The notes under the pieces are model-generated. The model made no database searches and was not told the origin of the DNA. It saw only the letters and a program-made list of their open reading frames with translations. Shown one piece after another: positions 8,526 through 17,654 of a stretch of DNA of 64,000 bases; position 1 is the first letter of the stretch, and the number at the start of each line of letters is the position of its first letter. Location: positions 1 to 64,000 of the forward strand of contig DAONSX010000001.1 of NCBI GenBank assembly GCA_035411425.1, in the 5' to 3' direction. The position numbers were made by a program, and so were the translations under genes. The DNA is from TTA-H9 sp002071415. GTDB taxonomy: Bacteria > Bacteroidota > Bacteroidia > Bacteroidales > TTA-H9.

Positions 8526-8555
8526 TTTTTTTAAGGAAACTTCTTTCAAAAAAAT

Positions 8556-8563
8556 TATTTTTG
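8556..8563 (+). promoter_or_regulatory. -7 promoter box for the TetR-type regulator
   Basis: TATTTTTG, full consensus match, 33 bases before the ATG. Confidence 0.5.
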
Positions 8564-8595
8564 CTTTAGGATATAAATTTTGATTGGTATAAAAC

Positions 8596-9219
8596 ATGAA
8601 ACCACAGGGAAAAGCGAGTCGGGAAGAGATTTTGGAAGCCGCCCGCAAGGTTTTTATAGAGAATGGTTACGATGGGGCCCGCATGCAGGAAATTGCCGAT
8701 GAGGCAGGGGTAAATAAAGCCCTTATTCATTATTATTTTCGGTCGAAGGAAGAACTTTTTCAGGAAGTTTTTTTAGAGGCCTTTATTAAGGTAGTTCCCT
8801 CGGTGATGGTGATTTTAAACTCCGACGAGCCATTGTTCAAGAAAATCGAACAGTTTGTTTCGAAATATCTCGACACTTTGAATGAAAATCCATTGATTCC
8901 GGGATTTATACTTCACGAACTTGCTCATGGCCGCCAGCATATCGATGCCTTGATCAGAGGGACAGGACTAAATCCTCAGTTTTTTATCAATCAAATATAC
9001 AGAGAAATTGACGCGGGGAAAATCAAAAACTGCGATCCAACCCAGCTCATCATTAATATCCTTTCCTTGTGTATTTTTCCTTTTGTTGCTCAGCCTATTT
9101 TGAAGGGTGTATTCTTTCGTAACCGGGAAGATGATTACGCGCGATTTATGCTGGAACGCAAGTCGGATGTTGTCAGGTTTATCATTGCCTCCATCCGTAA
9201 ACAGCAGGAAGAAAGTTGA
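8596..9219 (+). CDS. TetR/AcrR family transcriptional regulator
   Basis: 207 residues. The N-terminal helix-turn-helix domain (residues ~8-55) shows the family pattern: REEILEAARKVFIENGYDGA, then MQEIADEAGVNKALIHYYF, where the recognition helix lies, and SKEELF. The C-terminal ligand-binding/dimerisation region (~60-205) is not specific enough to predict a ligand. It is the last rightward gene before the convergent lptG-like gene, and no efflux gene is adjacent, so its target is unknown. Confidence 0.92.
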   Translation: MKPQGKASREEILEAARKVFIENGYDGARMQEIADEAGVNKALIHYYFRSKEELFQEVFLEAFIKVVPSVMVILNSDEPLFKKIEQFVSKYLDTLNENPLIPGFILHELAHGRQHIDALIRGTGLNPQFFINQIYREIDAGKIKNCDPTQLIINILSLCIFPFVAQPILKGVFFRNREDDYARFMLERKSDVVRFIIASIRKQQEES

Positions 9220-9291
9220 TTTGAGTTTTTTGGCCGATGTTTCCTCTAAAGAGTTATTCTTTGGGAGTGAGTTGTCGATAAAAACCTGTTA

Positions 9292-10401
9292 TTATTTAGG
9301 GGCTTTGAGCAATAACCAGATAGCTATAATTCCAAAAAAGATATTAGGAAGCCAGGTAGCCAGCATGGGCGCCATATTTCCATAAACCGAGAATTGAGTA
9401 GTGATCTGCATGAACAGAATATAAGTAAAAGTAATGCCAATACCGATACCCAGGTGCATACCTGTTCCTCCTCTAACTTTTCTGCTCGACAGTGCCATAC
9501 CAATCAATGTAAGTATGATGGCCGATATAGGTTCGGCTATACGTTTGTGCATCTCCGTCTCGTAATATTTTATCGTACTGCTTCCTTTGAGTTTTTCTCT
9601 CTCGATGAACGCCTTCAACTCATTGAAATTCATTATCTTCATGTCTTCCTTGTCCACTATGATTTCTGTGGGGCGAAGATTGAGAGTAGTGTCCTTTTGG
9701 CTTCCAAATACCAGGCTTTGCTCAAAGGTAGCTGTATCGATAAAGCGTTCGGTGTAATTGATGATGTGCCATTTCGATTTTATTGAATCCCATTTTATCT
9801 GATCGCTCATGAGTTTGTAGCTGAGTTTACTGTTTTCTATTCTTTCGATGGTAAAGCGGTAACCGTTTTTTCTGGCATTGTCCCATGATTCGAAGTAAAC
9901 GAATACACCGGGTTCGATTTGTAAGTGAAGATTGAGGGATTTGCTTCGGAGAGGATTCTTGATATATTGTTTTTCGAAGTCTCTAAGCTTGATGTTTGTA
10001 TGGGGAATGAGGAAATTAGAGAAATAGAGTGTAAGAATGACGAGGAATGTTGCAGAGATCAAATATGGTTTGAGCAGTCGAAAGAAATTGATTCCGCTAC
10101 TGAGCATTGCAATGATTTCGGAGCGTTCGGCAAGTCGTGATGTAAAAAAAATGACGGCAATAAAGGTGAAGAGCGAACTGAAAAGATTGATAAAATAGGG
10201 AATGAAATTCAGGTAATAATCGAAGATGATAGCTCGCAGAGGTGCTCGTCGGGTTAAGAAATCATCGATTTTTTCGGAAACATCGAAAACGACGACGATA
10301 ATGATGAGCAGGCCAATAGAATAGAAAAATGTTCCGAGGAATTTTCGGATAATATAACGATCGATTACGGTGAGTCGGAATGATATAAAATTTTTCCTCA
10401 T
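9292..10401 (-). CDS. LptF/LptG-family lipopolysaccharide export permease
   Basis: About 369 residues. Permease subunit of the LptB2FG-type transporter that extracts lipopolysaccharide from the inner membrane. It has three N-terminal hydrophobic segments within ~residues 10-115, a periplasmic beta-jellyroll region (~120-260) and three C-terminal membrane segments ending in WLLLKAPK; the first cytoplasmic loop contains RLAERSEIIAMLSSG, a strong family signature. I place the start at the ATG at 10401 (MRKNF); an in-frame TTG at 10416 would add five residues. It lies 24 bases downstream of tgt and is probably co-transcribed. LptF versus LptG cannot be decided from the sequence alone. Confidence 0.88.
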   Translation of the reverse strand: MRKNFISFRLTVIDRYIIRKFLGTFFYSIGLLIIIVVVFDVSEKIDDFLTRRAPLRAIIFDYYLNFIPYFINLFSSLFTFIAVIFFTSRLAERSEIIAMLSSGINFFRLLKPYLISATFLVILTLYFSNFLIPHTNIKLRDFEKQYIKNPLRSKSLNLHLQIEPGVFVYFESWDNARKNGYRFTIERIENSKLSYKLMSDQIKWDSIKSKWHIINYTERFIDTATFEQSLVFGSQKDTTLNLRPTEIIVDKEDMKIMNFNELKAFIEREKLKGSSTIKYYETEMHKRIAEPISAIILTLIGMALSSRKVRGGTGMHLGIGIGITFTYILFMQITTQFSVYGNMAPMLATWLPNIFFGIIAIWLLLKAPK

Positions 10402-10425
10402 GAATATGGGATACAAAGTGCGAAT

Positions 10426-11568
10426 TTACAATCTTTGACTCAATCGGGGGATCATCAGGTTTTTCCATTCTCCGAAATCGCCTTTCATGATATGTTTTCT
10501 CGATTCTTCCATCAGCCAGTGGTAAAAGCGAAGGTTATGAAGGCTTGCGACCATGGGGCCGAGAATTTCGCCAGTTACGAAAAGATGACGCAGATAAGCG
10601 CGAGAATACAAGTGATCTACAAAGGAAGTGCCTTCTTGGTCTATTTGGCTAAAATCGTTTTTCCATTTTTCGTTTTTAATGTTGATGATGCCCTCCAAAG
10701 TAAATAACTGTCCATTGCGGCCGTTGCGGGTAGGAAGTACACAATCGAACAGGTCGATGCCCAGTGCTATGCTTTCGAGAATATTGGCCGGAGTGCCAAC
10801 TCCCATCAAATATCGTGGCTTATCGGATGGTAGAATTTGGCAGACTTTTTCGGTAAGTTGATACATTATTTCGGCAGGTTCGCCTACCGACAAGCCTCCT
10901 ATGGCATTCCCCGGAGCATTTTTCGAAGCAATGTATTCGGCCGATTGCAGGCGAAGGTCTTCGTAAACACTTCCTTGAACAATGGGAAATAAACTTTGGT
11001 CGTAATGGTATTCGGGCTGGGTTTCGTTAAATCTTTTCAAGCAGCGGTCGAGCCATGAATGTGTTAGTTGCAAGCTTTTCGAGGCATAATCGTAGGAGCA
11101 TGGATAAGGAGTGCATTCGTCAAAAGCCATGAGAATATCGGCACCAATAATTCTCTGAATATCAATAACCCTTTCGGGAGTAAATAGATGGCGAGAACCG
11201 TCGATATGCGATTGAAAAACTACACCTTCTGGAGTGAGCTTACGGCGCAAAGCCAGGCTATAAACTTGATATCCTCCGCTATCGGTCAGTATAGCACCAT
11301 TCCAGCTGCTGAATCTATGCAGACCTCCTGCTTTCTTCAAAACCTCGAGCCCTGGCCTTAAATATAAATGATAGGTGTTGCCTAAAATAATAAGGGCAGA
11401 GGTATCTTCGAAAAGATCTTTTGCATGAACGGCTTTTACGCTGCCCGCTGTTCCTACAGGCATAAACGCCGGAGTTAACACGAGTCCGTTATCTGTATCC
11501 AAACATCCAGTTCGTGCTTGGGTTTGACGATCAGTAAATTTTATGTTAAATTTTATCAAAACAGACAT
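10426..11568 (-). CDS. tgt: tRNA-guanine(34) transglycosylase
   Basis: 380 residues. Exchanges guanine for preQ1 at the wobble position of tRNAs with GUN anticodons, a step in queuosine synthesis. Family motifs are present: PVGTAGSVKAV, LGNTYHLYLRPG, LTDSGGYQV with the catalytic aspartate, IGADILMAFDECTPYP, GGLSVGEP and GVGTPANILESIALGIDLFDCVLPTR (quoted only in part as GIDLFDCVLPTRNGRNG). The CxCxxC-H zinc site of classical enzymes is not obvious near the C terminus, as in many Bacteroidota homologues. A TAATTTTG box at 11590-11583 (minus) would give a leader of about 11 nt. First gene of the tgt-lptG pair. Confidence 0.93.
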   Translation of the reverse strand: MSVLIKFNIKFTDRQTQARTGCLDTDNGLVLTPAFMPVGTAGSVKAVHAKDLFEDTSALIILGNTYHLYLRPGLEVLKKAGGLHRFSSWNGAILTDSGGYQVYSLALRRKLTPEGVVFQSHIDGSRHLFTPERVIDIQRIIGADILMAFDECTPYPCSYDYASKSLQLTHSWLDRCLKRFNETQPEYHYDQSLFPIVQGSVYEDLRLQSAEYIASKNAPGNAIGGLSVGEPAEIMYQLTEKVCQILPSDKPRYLMGVGTPANILESIALGIDLFDCVLPTRNGRNGQLFTLEGIINIKNEKWKNDFSQIDQEGTSFVDHLYSRAYLRHLFVTGEILGPMVASLHNLRFYHWLMEESRKHIMKGDFGEWKNLMIPRLSQRL

Positions 11569-11582
11569 TTATTTTAAGGCTG

Positions 11583-11590
11583 CAAAATTA
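11583..11590 (-). promoter_or_regulatory. -7 promoter box for tgt-lptG
   Basis: TAATTTTG on the minus strand, 14 bases before the tgt ATG. Confidence 0.55.
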
Positions 11591-11698
11591 ATGTTTACGT
11601 GTCTTTTTATCGAAAGCGGTTTCCCAAGCGGTGTAACTTATCAACAAATTGTTCATAATTTTGGAGGGAGTTTTCATTTTCCAGCAACGGCTTTTGAA

Positions 11699-11706
11699 TA
11701 ATTTTG
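11699..11706 (+). promoter_or_regulatory. -7 promoter box for the glycosyltransferase gene
   Basis: TAATTTTG, full match, 23 bases before the preferred ATG at 11730. It lies inside the longer open frame and so argues against the upstream start. A second copy, TAATTTTG, is at 11656-11663. Confidence 0.5.
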
Positions 11707-11729
11707 CAGCAATCATCATACTCCGTCTT

Positions 11730-12863
11730 ATGGATTTTAATAACCTTCCCCAACTTCCTTATTTCTGGCTCTTTATTATTTATTCAAGTGTAATTATTAT
11801 CCAGCTTTTCTATTATTGGGGTATATTCATTCGTTTGGCCTTCCACAATTATAGACCTGCTATTATTGAGCAATGGCCGGAGGTGTCTGTAGTAATTTGC
11901 GCCCGAAACGAATACGAAAATCTGAAAAAGAATCTGCCTTATATTTTAAATCAGGATTATCCTGTTTTCGAGGTGGTTGTGGTAAATCATACCAGTGATG
12001 ACGATAGCCTTTATGTGTTGAGGAATTTTCAGAAAGAATACCCTAATCTTTCGATTGTGAATATCGAAAAAGACCTGAATTTTTTCTCGGGCAAGAAATT
12101 TCCATTAAGCATTGGTATAAAATCGGCAAAACATGAAATTATACTGCTTACGGATGCCGATTGTCGTCCCGCTTCCGCCCAGTGGATCAAGACCATGGTA
12201 TCGGCTTATACCCATGAAACCTCGGTCGTTTTGGGATATAGTGGCTTTTACGAAACCAAGGGACTCGGGAATATCATTCAGCGTTTCAATGCCTTCCATA
12301 CGGCTTTGCAGTATCTTTCGCTGGCCATGGCAGGGATGCCCTATATGGGAGTGGGTCGCAATTTGAGCTATAAGAAATCGCTGTTTTATCAGGTAAACGG
12401 TTTTATTTCGCATTATTCTCTCGAGTCTGGCGACGATGATTTATTCATCAATCAGGTAGCTACGAAGAGCAATACTCGTTGCAGTCTCGACTCTGCTTCG
12501 TTTACCTTTTCGTCAGCCAAGAAAAACTTCAGGGAATGGATTCGACAAAAACGCAGGCACCTGACTACAGGCCTGCATTATAAACCTTGGCATAAATTCG
12601 TGCTGGGCTTATATTCCCTGAGTCAATTCCTCGTATTTTTCTTTTTCATTATTTTGTTATTGCTCGGATTTCCATGGCCATTAGTAGTTTCAATGTTCAT
12701 ATTACGCCTAATAAGCCAGTTAGTTATCTATGGCAATGCCATGAAAAAACTTCAAACAGGTAAATTATTGTTAATTTCGCCAATTCTGGAATTCATCGAA
12801 ATGATCGTACTCCATTACGTGGTATTGACCAATCGTTTTGTTAAAAGAAAGCAATGGAAATAA
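11730..12863 (+). CDS. Membrane-associated family 2 glycosyltransferase
   Basis: About 377 residues. One N-terminal membrane segment (WLFIIYSSVIIIQLFYYW) is followed by a GT-A catalytic domain: PEVSVVICARNEYENL (nucleotide-sugar binding strand), LLTDADCRP (DxD metal site), ESGDDDLFIN and WIRQKRRHLTTG, the equivalent of the QxxRW acceptor motif. Two further membrane segments follow near the C terminus. It transfers a sugar from an activated donor, probably to a lipid or polysaccharide; the substrate is unknown. The frame is open from 11649, but the promoter box at 11699 favours the ATG at 11730. Its end overlaps the ECF sigma factor by 10 bases. Confidence 0.88.
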   Translation: MDFNNLPQLPYFWLFIIYSSVIIIQLFYYWGIFIRLAFHNYRPAIIEQWPEVSVVICARNEYENLKKNLPYILNQDYPVFEVVVVNHTSDDDSLYVLRNFQKEYPNLSIVNIEKDLNFFSGKKFPLSIGIKSAKHEIILLTDADCRPASAQWIKTMVSAYTHETSVVLGYSGFYETKGLGNIIQRFNAFHTALQYLSLAMAGMPYMGVGRNLSYKKSLFYQVNGFISHYSLESGDDDLFINQVATKSNTRCSLDSASFTFSSAKKNFREWIRQKRRHLTTGLHYKPWHKFVLGLYSLSQFLVFFFFIILLLLGFPWPLVVSMFILRLISQLVIYGNAMKKLQTGKLLLISPILEFIEMIVLHYVVLTNRFVKRKQWK

Positions 12864-13474
12864 GTACAGAATTCACCGAAAAGGCCAATCGAGATTATCA
12901 ATGGATACAGCAAGCCTTGCATGGGGGCGACCAGCGTGCTTATGCAAAATTAATGGACAATTACCGCGAATCGTTGTATTATCTTATGCTGAAAATGACC
13001 AACGATGTGGACGATGCCGAAGATATGATGATGGAAGCTTTTAGCAAGGCATTTAAAAATCTCCACCAGTATACTCCTATCTATGCATTTAGTACCTGGC
13101 TTTTTAGGATTGCTGCCAACAATTGCATCGATTTCATGAGGAAGAAGAAGAATACCTTGTCGCTGGATGCTTCTAATTATACTTATAATTGTGATGATAC
13201 GGGTTTTGATCAACTTTCGTGGGGTTTACCCGATGACTGCCTTGACCCCGAACAAGCTCTCATGAAAAAACAATCCAATCAATTTCTCCGTGAGATAGTC
13301 GATCAACTTAAACCAAGGTATAAACGCTTGGTGCAGATGCGTTACTTTCAGGAAATGAGTTATGAAGAAATTTCGACTGAACTCAATATGCCCTTAGGTA
13401 CGGTTAAAGCTCAACTCTTCAGAGCTAGAGCACTTTTATCGGGCATCCTGAGTCAAGTAAAACATATACCGTAA
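12854..13474 (+). CDS. ECF-type RNA polymerase sigma-70 factor
   Basis: 206 residues. Sigma region 2 spans ~30-95 (YYLMLKMTNDVDDAEDMMME, then FSTWLFRIAANNCIDFMRK, the core-binding and -10 recognition parts). Region 4 spans ~150-200 (RYKRLVQMRYFQEMSYEEI and the helix-turn-helix LNMPLGTVKAQLFRARALL). No anti-sigma factor gene is adjacent, so control is unclear. Overlap with the glycosyltransferase suggests co-expression. Confidence 0.92.
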   Translation: MEISTEFTEKANRDYQWIQQALHGGDQRAYAKLMDNYRESLYYLMLKMTNDVDDAEDMMMEAFSKAFKNLHQYTPIYAFSTWLFRIAANNCIDFMRKKKNTLSLDASNYTYNCDDTGFDQLSWGLPDDCLDPEQALMKKQSNQFLREIVDQLKPRYKRLVQMRYFQEMSYEEISTELNMPLGTVKAQLFRARALLSGILSQVKHIP

Positions 13475-13523
13475 TTTAACGAATTTTTTTATTTTTACGA
13501 TTCGAATCAATTGCATTATCATT

Positions 13524-15533
13524 ATGGATAACACCGAATTCAAGAATCAAATTCTGCAGGGTATTCCGGATGAACTCCCTTTGCCCAAACCTTACGATCC
13601 TAACATAAATCATGCTCCAAAGCGTAAGGATATATTAACCAAGGAAGAAAAGAAATTAGCCGTTCGTAATGCGCTACGATATTTTCCAGCAAAGCATCAT
13701 GCTGTTCTGGCGAAAGAATTTGCCGAAGAATTGAAGCATTATGGCCGAATTTACATGTACCGTTTTCGTCCTGATTATAGAATTTATGCTCGCCCTATCT
13801 GGGAATACCCTGCTCAAACTCCTCAGGCTGCCGCCATCATGCTGATGATTCAGAACAATTTGGATGAAGCCGTAGCCCAGCATCCTCACGAATTGATCAT
13901 CTACGGAGGCAATGGAGCTATTTTTCAGAATTGGGCACAATATCTCCTCACCATGAAATATCTGGCTACTATGACCGATCATCAGACTTTGGTGATGTAT
14001 TCGGGACATCCTTTGGGATTGTTCCCTTCTCATCCTGAAGCACCTCGCGTAGTAGTTACCAATGGAATGGTTGTGCCCAACTATTCCAGTCCTGACCATT
14101 GGGAAAAATTCAATGCACTTGGAGTATCCCAATATGGGCAGATGACCGCCGGTTCATACATGTATATTGGTCCTCAGGGAATTGTGCATGGTACAACGAT
14201 TACCATTATGAATGCCAGCCGGAAAATATCTCGTAAAGATTCGGCTTCAGAAATGAAATTATTTGTTTCGAGTGGTTTGGGAGGCATGTCGGGTGCGCAA
14301 CCAAAAGCAGGGAATATTGCAGGCGTAGTGAGCCTGGTGGCCGAAATCAATCCCAAGGCAGCTTACAAGCGTTTCAACCAAGGCTGGGTAGACGAAGTGA
14401 TCGATGATGTAGAAAAGGCTATTCGAACTGCTTTGCATTGGAAAGAAATGGGTAAGCCTCATTCGATTGCTTATCTGGGGAATGTGGTCGATTTATGGGA
14501 AAGGCTTGCCATCGATGATATTCACGTAGATATTGGTTCCGATCAAACTTCTTTGCATAACCCCTTTGCAGGTGGTTATTATCCGGTCGGTCTTTCTTTC
14601 GAAGAATCACAGGAAATGATGGTTAGCCAGCCCGAAGTTTTCAAGGAAAAGGTAAAAGCGTCACTGCGCAAGCAAGTGGCAGCCATCAACAAAATTGCAG
14701 CTAATGGAATGTATTTCTTCGATTATGGCAATGCATTCTTATTGGAATCGGGCAGGGCAGGAGCCGATATCTTCAATGCAAGTGGAAATTTTATTTATCC
14801 TTCGTATGTTCAAGATATTATGGGGCTATTGTATTTCGATTATGGTTTTGGTCCGTTTCGTTGGGTGTGCACCAGTGGCAATCCGGCCGATCTGGACAAA
14901 ACCGATCAGATTGCCGGAGATATTTTCGAAAAAATGCTCACAGATGCTCCTGTCGAGATTCAGCAACAGTTGAAGGACAATCTTTTATGGATACGTCAAG
15001 CAAAAACCAATAATCTTGTGGTAGGTTCTCAGGCCAGGATCTTATATGCCGATGCCGAAGGGCGCATTCGTATTTCGGAAGCCTTCAATCAGGCCATCGC
15101 CAGAGGAGAAATTTCGGCTGCCATAGTTCTAGGACGAGATCATCACGATGTTTCGGGTACTGATTCTCCCTTCAGGGAAACTTCGAACATCTATGATGGT
15201 TCATCATTTACGGCCGATATGGCTGTACAGAATATGGCAGGAGATTCTTTCAGAGGTGCCACTTGGGTTTCGCTTCACAATGGCGGAGGTGTTGGCTGGG
15301 GTGAAGCCATTAATGGAGGTTTTGGCCTTGTTCTCGATGGAACGGCTGAAGCCCAGCACCGTCTTAGATCCATGCTCTTCTGGGATGTAAACAATGGCAT
15401 TGCACGGCGTTCATGGGCACGTAACCAGGGCGCTATGCTCACTATCCAAAAAACCATGCAGCATGAACCCCACTTGAAAGTTACGCTTCCTAATCTGGTC
15501 GATGATAACCTGATCGAAACTCTCGATTTTTGA
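13524..15533 (+). CDS. hutU: Urocanate hydratase
   Basis: 669 residues. Converts urocanate to imidazolone-propionate with tightly bound NAD+, the second step of histidine degradation. Strong family segments include YGGNGAIFQNWAQY, SGHPLGLFPSHP, GPQGIVHGTTIT, GGMSGAQPKA, GRDHHDVSGTDSPFRETS and HNGGGVGWGEAINGG. The length matches the longer urocanase form of Bacteroidota and relatives rather than the ~555-residue proteobacterial form. No hutH, hutI or formiminotransferase gene is nearby. Confidence 0.95.
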   Translation: MDNTEFKNQILQGIPDELPLPKPYDPNINHAPKRKDILTKEEKKLAVRNALRYFPAKHHAVLAKEFAEELKHYGRIYMYRFRPDYRIYARPIWEYPAQTPQAAAIMLMIQNNLDEAVAQHPHELIIYGGNGAIFQNWAQYLLTMKYLATMTDHQTLVMYSGHPLGLFPSHPEAPRVVVTNGMVVPNYSSPDHWEKFNALGVSQYGQMTAGSYMYIGPQGIVHGTTITIMNASRKISRKDSASEMKLFVSSGLGGMSGAQPKAGNIAGVVSLVAEINPKAAYKRFNQGWVDEVIDDVEKAIRTALHWKEMGKPHSIAYLGNVVDLWERLAIDDIHVDIGSDQTSLHNPFAGGYYPVGLSFEESQEMMVSQPEVFKEKVKASLRKQVAAINKIAANGMYFFDYGNAFLLESGRAGADIFNASGNFIYPSYVQDIMGLLYFDYGFGPFRWVCTSGNPADLDKTDQIAGDIFEKMLTDAPVEIQQQLKDNLLWIRQAKTNNLVVGSQARILYADAEGRIRISEAFNQAIARGEISAAIVLGRDHHDVSGTDSPFRETSNIYDGSSFTADMAVQNMAGDSFRGATWVSLHNGGGVGWGEAINGGFGLVLDGTAEAQHRLRSMLFWDVNNGIARRSWARNQGAMLTIQKTMQHEPHLKVTLPNLVDDNLIETLDF

Positions 15534-15563
15534 AATTTTTCTTTTACTCTCAAGCTACAACCT

Positions 15564-16307
15564 ATGAAGATAGCAGGCATCATTCCTGCAAGATATGCTT
15601 CGACAAGATTTCCGGGTAAACCTCTGGCTGATATCAAAGGCAAAAGCATGATAATGCGAGTTTATGAACAAGCTGCAAAAGTGCAAAAACTCGATGAGGT
15701 TGTTGTGGCTACCGACGATCAACGCATTTTCAAACATGTAATCGAAAACGGTGGCAAGGCCGTGATGACTTCTCCTGATCATCCCAGTGGAACCTCTCGC
15801 TGTGCCGAAGCAATCAAACTTATCAGTCGGAATGATCACTTCGATTCAGTAATAAATATTCAGGGTGATGAGCCTTTTATACGGCCCGAACAGATTGGAA
15901 GAGTTGCCCAACTGCTCTGTCGCAATGAAGTACAAATAGCCAGTTTATACAAGAAGATTACTACGGCAACCGACTTATTCGATCCAAATATAGTCAAAGC
16001 CATTGTTTCTAATCAGGGAAAGGCTTTATATTTCTCGCGCCAAGCGGTTCCATTCGTTAGAAATGTGTCAATGGAAAAATGGCTCGAATTGACTGTTTTT
16101 TACAAGCATATCGGCATATATGGATATAGAGTTGATACTCTATTCCAAATCATTCAATTACCCGAATCGCCATTAGAAAAGGCTGAATTACTGGAACAGC
16201 TTCGATGGCTTTATCACGGTTTCGACATTTACATGGAGGAAACTCATTTCGAGAGTTTTTCGATTGATACTCCCGAAGACTTATCAAAATTTATGAACAA
16301 TTTGTAA
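15564..16307 (+). CDS. kdsB: 3-deoxy-manno-octulosonate cytidylyltransferase
   Basis: 247 residues. Activates Kdo as CMP-Kdo for the lipopolysaccharide inner core. Signatures: GIIPARYASTRFPGKPL (CTP-binding loop), VVATDDQRI, SGTSRCAEA, NIQGDEPFI and YGYRVDTL. Length is typical. It follows hutU by 30 bases, in the same direction, without functional relation. Confidence 0.95.
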   Translation: MKIAGIIPARYASTRFPGKPLADIKGKSMIMRVYEQAAKVQKLDEVVVATDDQRIFKHVIENGGKAVMTSPDHPSGTSRCAEAIKLISRNDHFDSVINIQGDEPFIRPEQIGRVAQLLCRNEVQIASLYKKITTATDLFDPNIVKAIVSNQGKALYFSRQAVPFVRNVSMEKWLELTVFYKHIGIYGYRVDTLFQIIQLPESPLEKAELLEQLRWLYHGFDIYMEETHFESFSIDTPEDLSKFMNNL

Positions 16308-16326
16308 ATCTCCCGAGAAGTTTTTT

Positions 16327-16334
16327 TAAATTTG
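16327..16334 (+). promoter_or_regulatory. -7 promoter box before the HU/SPOR gene
   Basis: TAAATTTG, full match to TAnnTTTG, 25 bases before the ATG. Confidence 0.5.
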
Positions 16335-16358
16335 TGAGCAAAGATTTCAAATTCTTTT

Positions 16359-17474
16359 ATGGAAGAAGGAGAACTTTATACTGAAATAACGAAATTAATT
16401 GTCGATTTGTTACCATCGAGCGGATGTATGATTATTCCAGATGTGGGTGGTTTTATTACCTACAATGTTTCTGCTCGAATCGATCAGACATCGAATCGTA
16501 TTTATCCACCTTCGGGAAGGGTTGGTTTCAATTCTGCTTTAAAGGTAAATGACGGGCTTCTGGCATCTCATTATGCACTGCTTAAGGGAATCAGTTATCC
16601 ACAGGCTCTCGATAAGATTCAGCGATTTACATTTTACTGTATTTCTGAGCTGAATGCGGGAAAAATTCTGCATTTCGCTTCATTGGGCAATTTGCGACAT
16701 GACAATACGAAGAATTTAATTTTCGAACCCGATCCTCATACCAATTTTCTCGATGATGCCTTTGGCCTTGCTCCCGTGTCGGCAATGCCGGTTCGCAGAA
16801 AACTTGCAGAAGTCGGCTCGATGGCTCACAATAGAAAACATTTCTCCCGATTTCGGACACATAATGTTGCAGAAGGACTGAAATGGACACTTATGATATT
16901 GCCTATATTACTGCTGGCACTGTATTCAGTTTATCAAACAGGCGTCCTCGATGGCGTTGTCAATTACTCTTCGTTAGGTGGAAACATTTCTCAACAACCC
17001 ATCGACGAAAAAGCAATTTCAAACCCATATACCATTGAACCGAGAATTCCTCATATAGAAAAGAAGTTTCAACCCGAAGAATATTCACTCAATAGAATTC
17101 ATGATGCTTTTACAGATACTGTTTTCCCAGTAATCGTGCTCAATGCTGATATAATGCGTATTTCATCTTCGAAGGAAAAATCACAGGATCGTTTTGACGA
17201 ATACAATGCCAAAGTATCGGTAACAGACGAAAATTCTATGGCATCTTCGCAGCGATTCCATCTTATTGCCGGGTGTTTTAAAGACATCAATAATGCCTAC
17301 CGGCTCAGGGACGAGCTCAGGCAAAAAGGGTTCGACGCAACTTTGGCAGGTACTTCTTCCTTGGGGCTTACAAGAGTGAGCATCGCTTCGTTTTTTTCGA
17401 AACAGGACGCTCAGCATGCACTCAACGAATTCAAAACAAAATCATTTCAAGATTTGTGGATTTTGAAGATTTGA
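16359..17474 (+). CDS. HU (CCDC81-like) plus SPOR domain membrane protein
   Basis: 371 residues. The N-terminal ~130 residues resemble the paired HU/CCDC81-like module seen in Bacteroidota (MIIPDVGGFITYNVSAR, GRVGFNSALKVNDGLL). One membrane segment follows (WTLMILPILLLALYSVYQTG, ~residues 178-197), then a variable linker and a C-terminal SPOR domain (~300-371, FHLIAGCFKDINNAYRLRDE and a matching second repeat). The SPOR domain should bind denuded peptidoglycan at the division septum, so this is probably an inner-membrane protein with the HU part in the cytoplasm. Whether it links nucleoid and septum is inference. Confidence 0.85.
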   Translation: MEEGELYTEITKLIVDLLPSSGCMIIPDVGGFITYNVSARIDQTSNRIYPPSGRVGFNSALKVNDGLLASHYALLKGISYPQALDKIQRFTFYCISELNAGKILHFASLGNLRHDNTKNLIFEPDPHTNFLDDAFGLAPVSAMPVRRKLAEVGSMAHNRKHFSRFRTHNVAEGLKWTLMILPILLLALYSVYQTGVLDGVVNYSSLGGNISQQPIDEKAISNPYTIEPRIPHIEKKFQPEEYSLNRIHDAFTDTVFPVIVLNADIMRISSSKEKSQDRFDEYNAKVSVTDENSMASSQRFHLIAGCFKDINNAYRLRDELRQKGFDATLAGTSSLGLTRVSIASFFSKQDAQHALNEFKTKSFQDLWILKI

Positions 17475-17527
17475 TTCTTCCGAAGATTTTTAGAGAAATG
17501 GCCATCTTTTTGAAGAAGAATCGAATT
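17473..17527 (+). terminator. Possible terminator after the HU/SPOR gene
   Basis: GATTCTTC (17473-17480, overlapping the stop codon) pairs with GAAGAATC (17515-17522) with a further short inner pairing (AGAT/ATCT), followed by a broken T run. The stem is AT-rich, so this is weaker than the other terminators. Confidence 0.4.
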
Positions 17528-17625
17528 TTTATATAATAAAAACGTAAACAACGCCTTATCGAAGCATTTTATCGAGTGAAGTCCGGCAAATGACGATTGA
17601 AATTTTATTGCATTGGATGAGCGGC

Positions 17626-17633
17626 TAATTTTG
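17626..17633 (+). promoter_or_regulatory. -7 promoter box for trmB
   Basis: TAATTTTG, full match, 21 bases before the GTG at 17655; it lies inside the longer TTG-initiated frame and so decides the start. Confidence 0.55.
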
Positions 17634-17654
17634 CAATCTCTAATCTTTTTAAGT

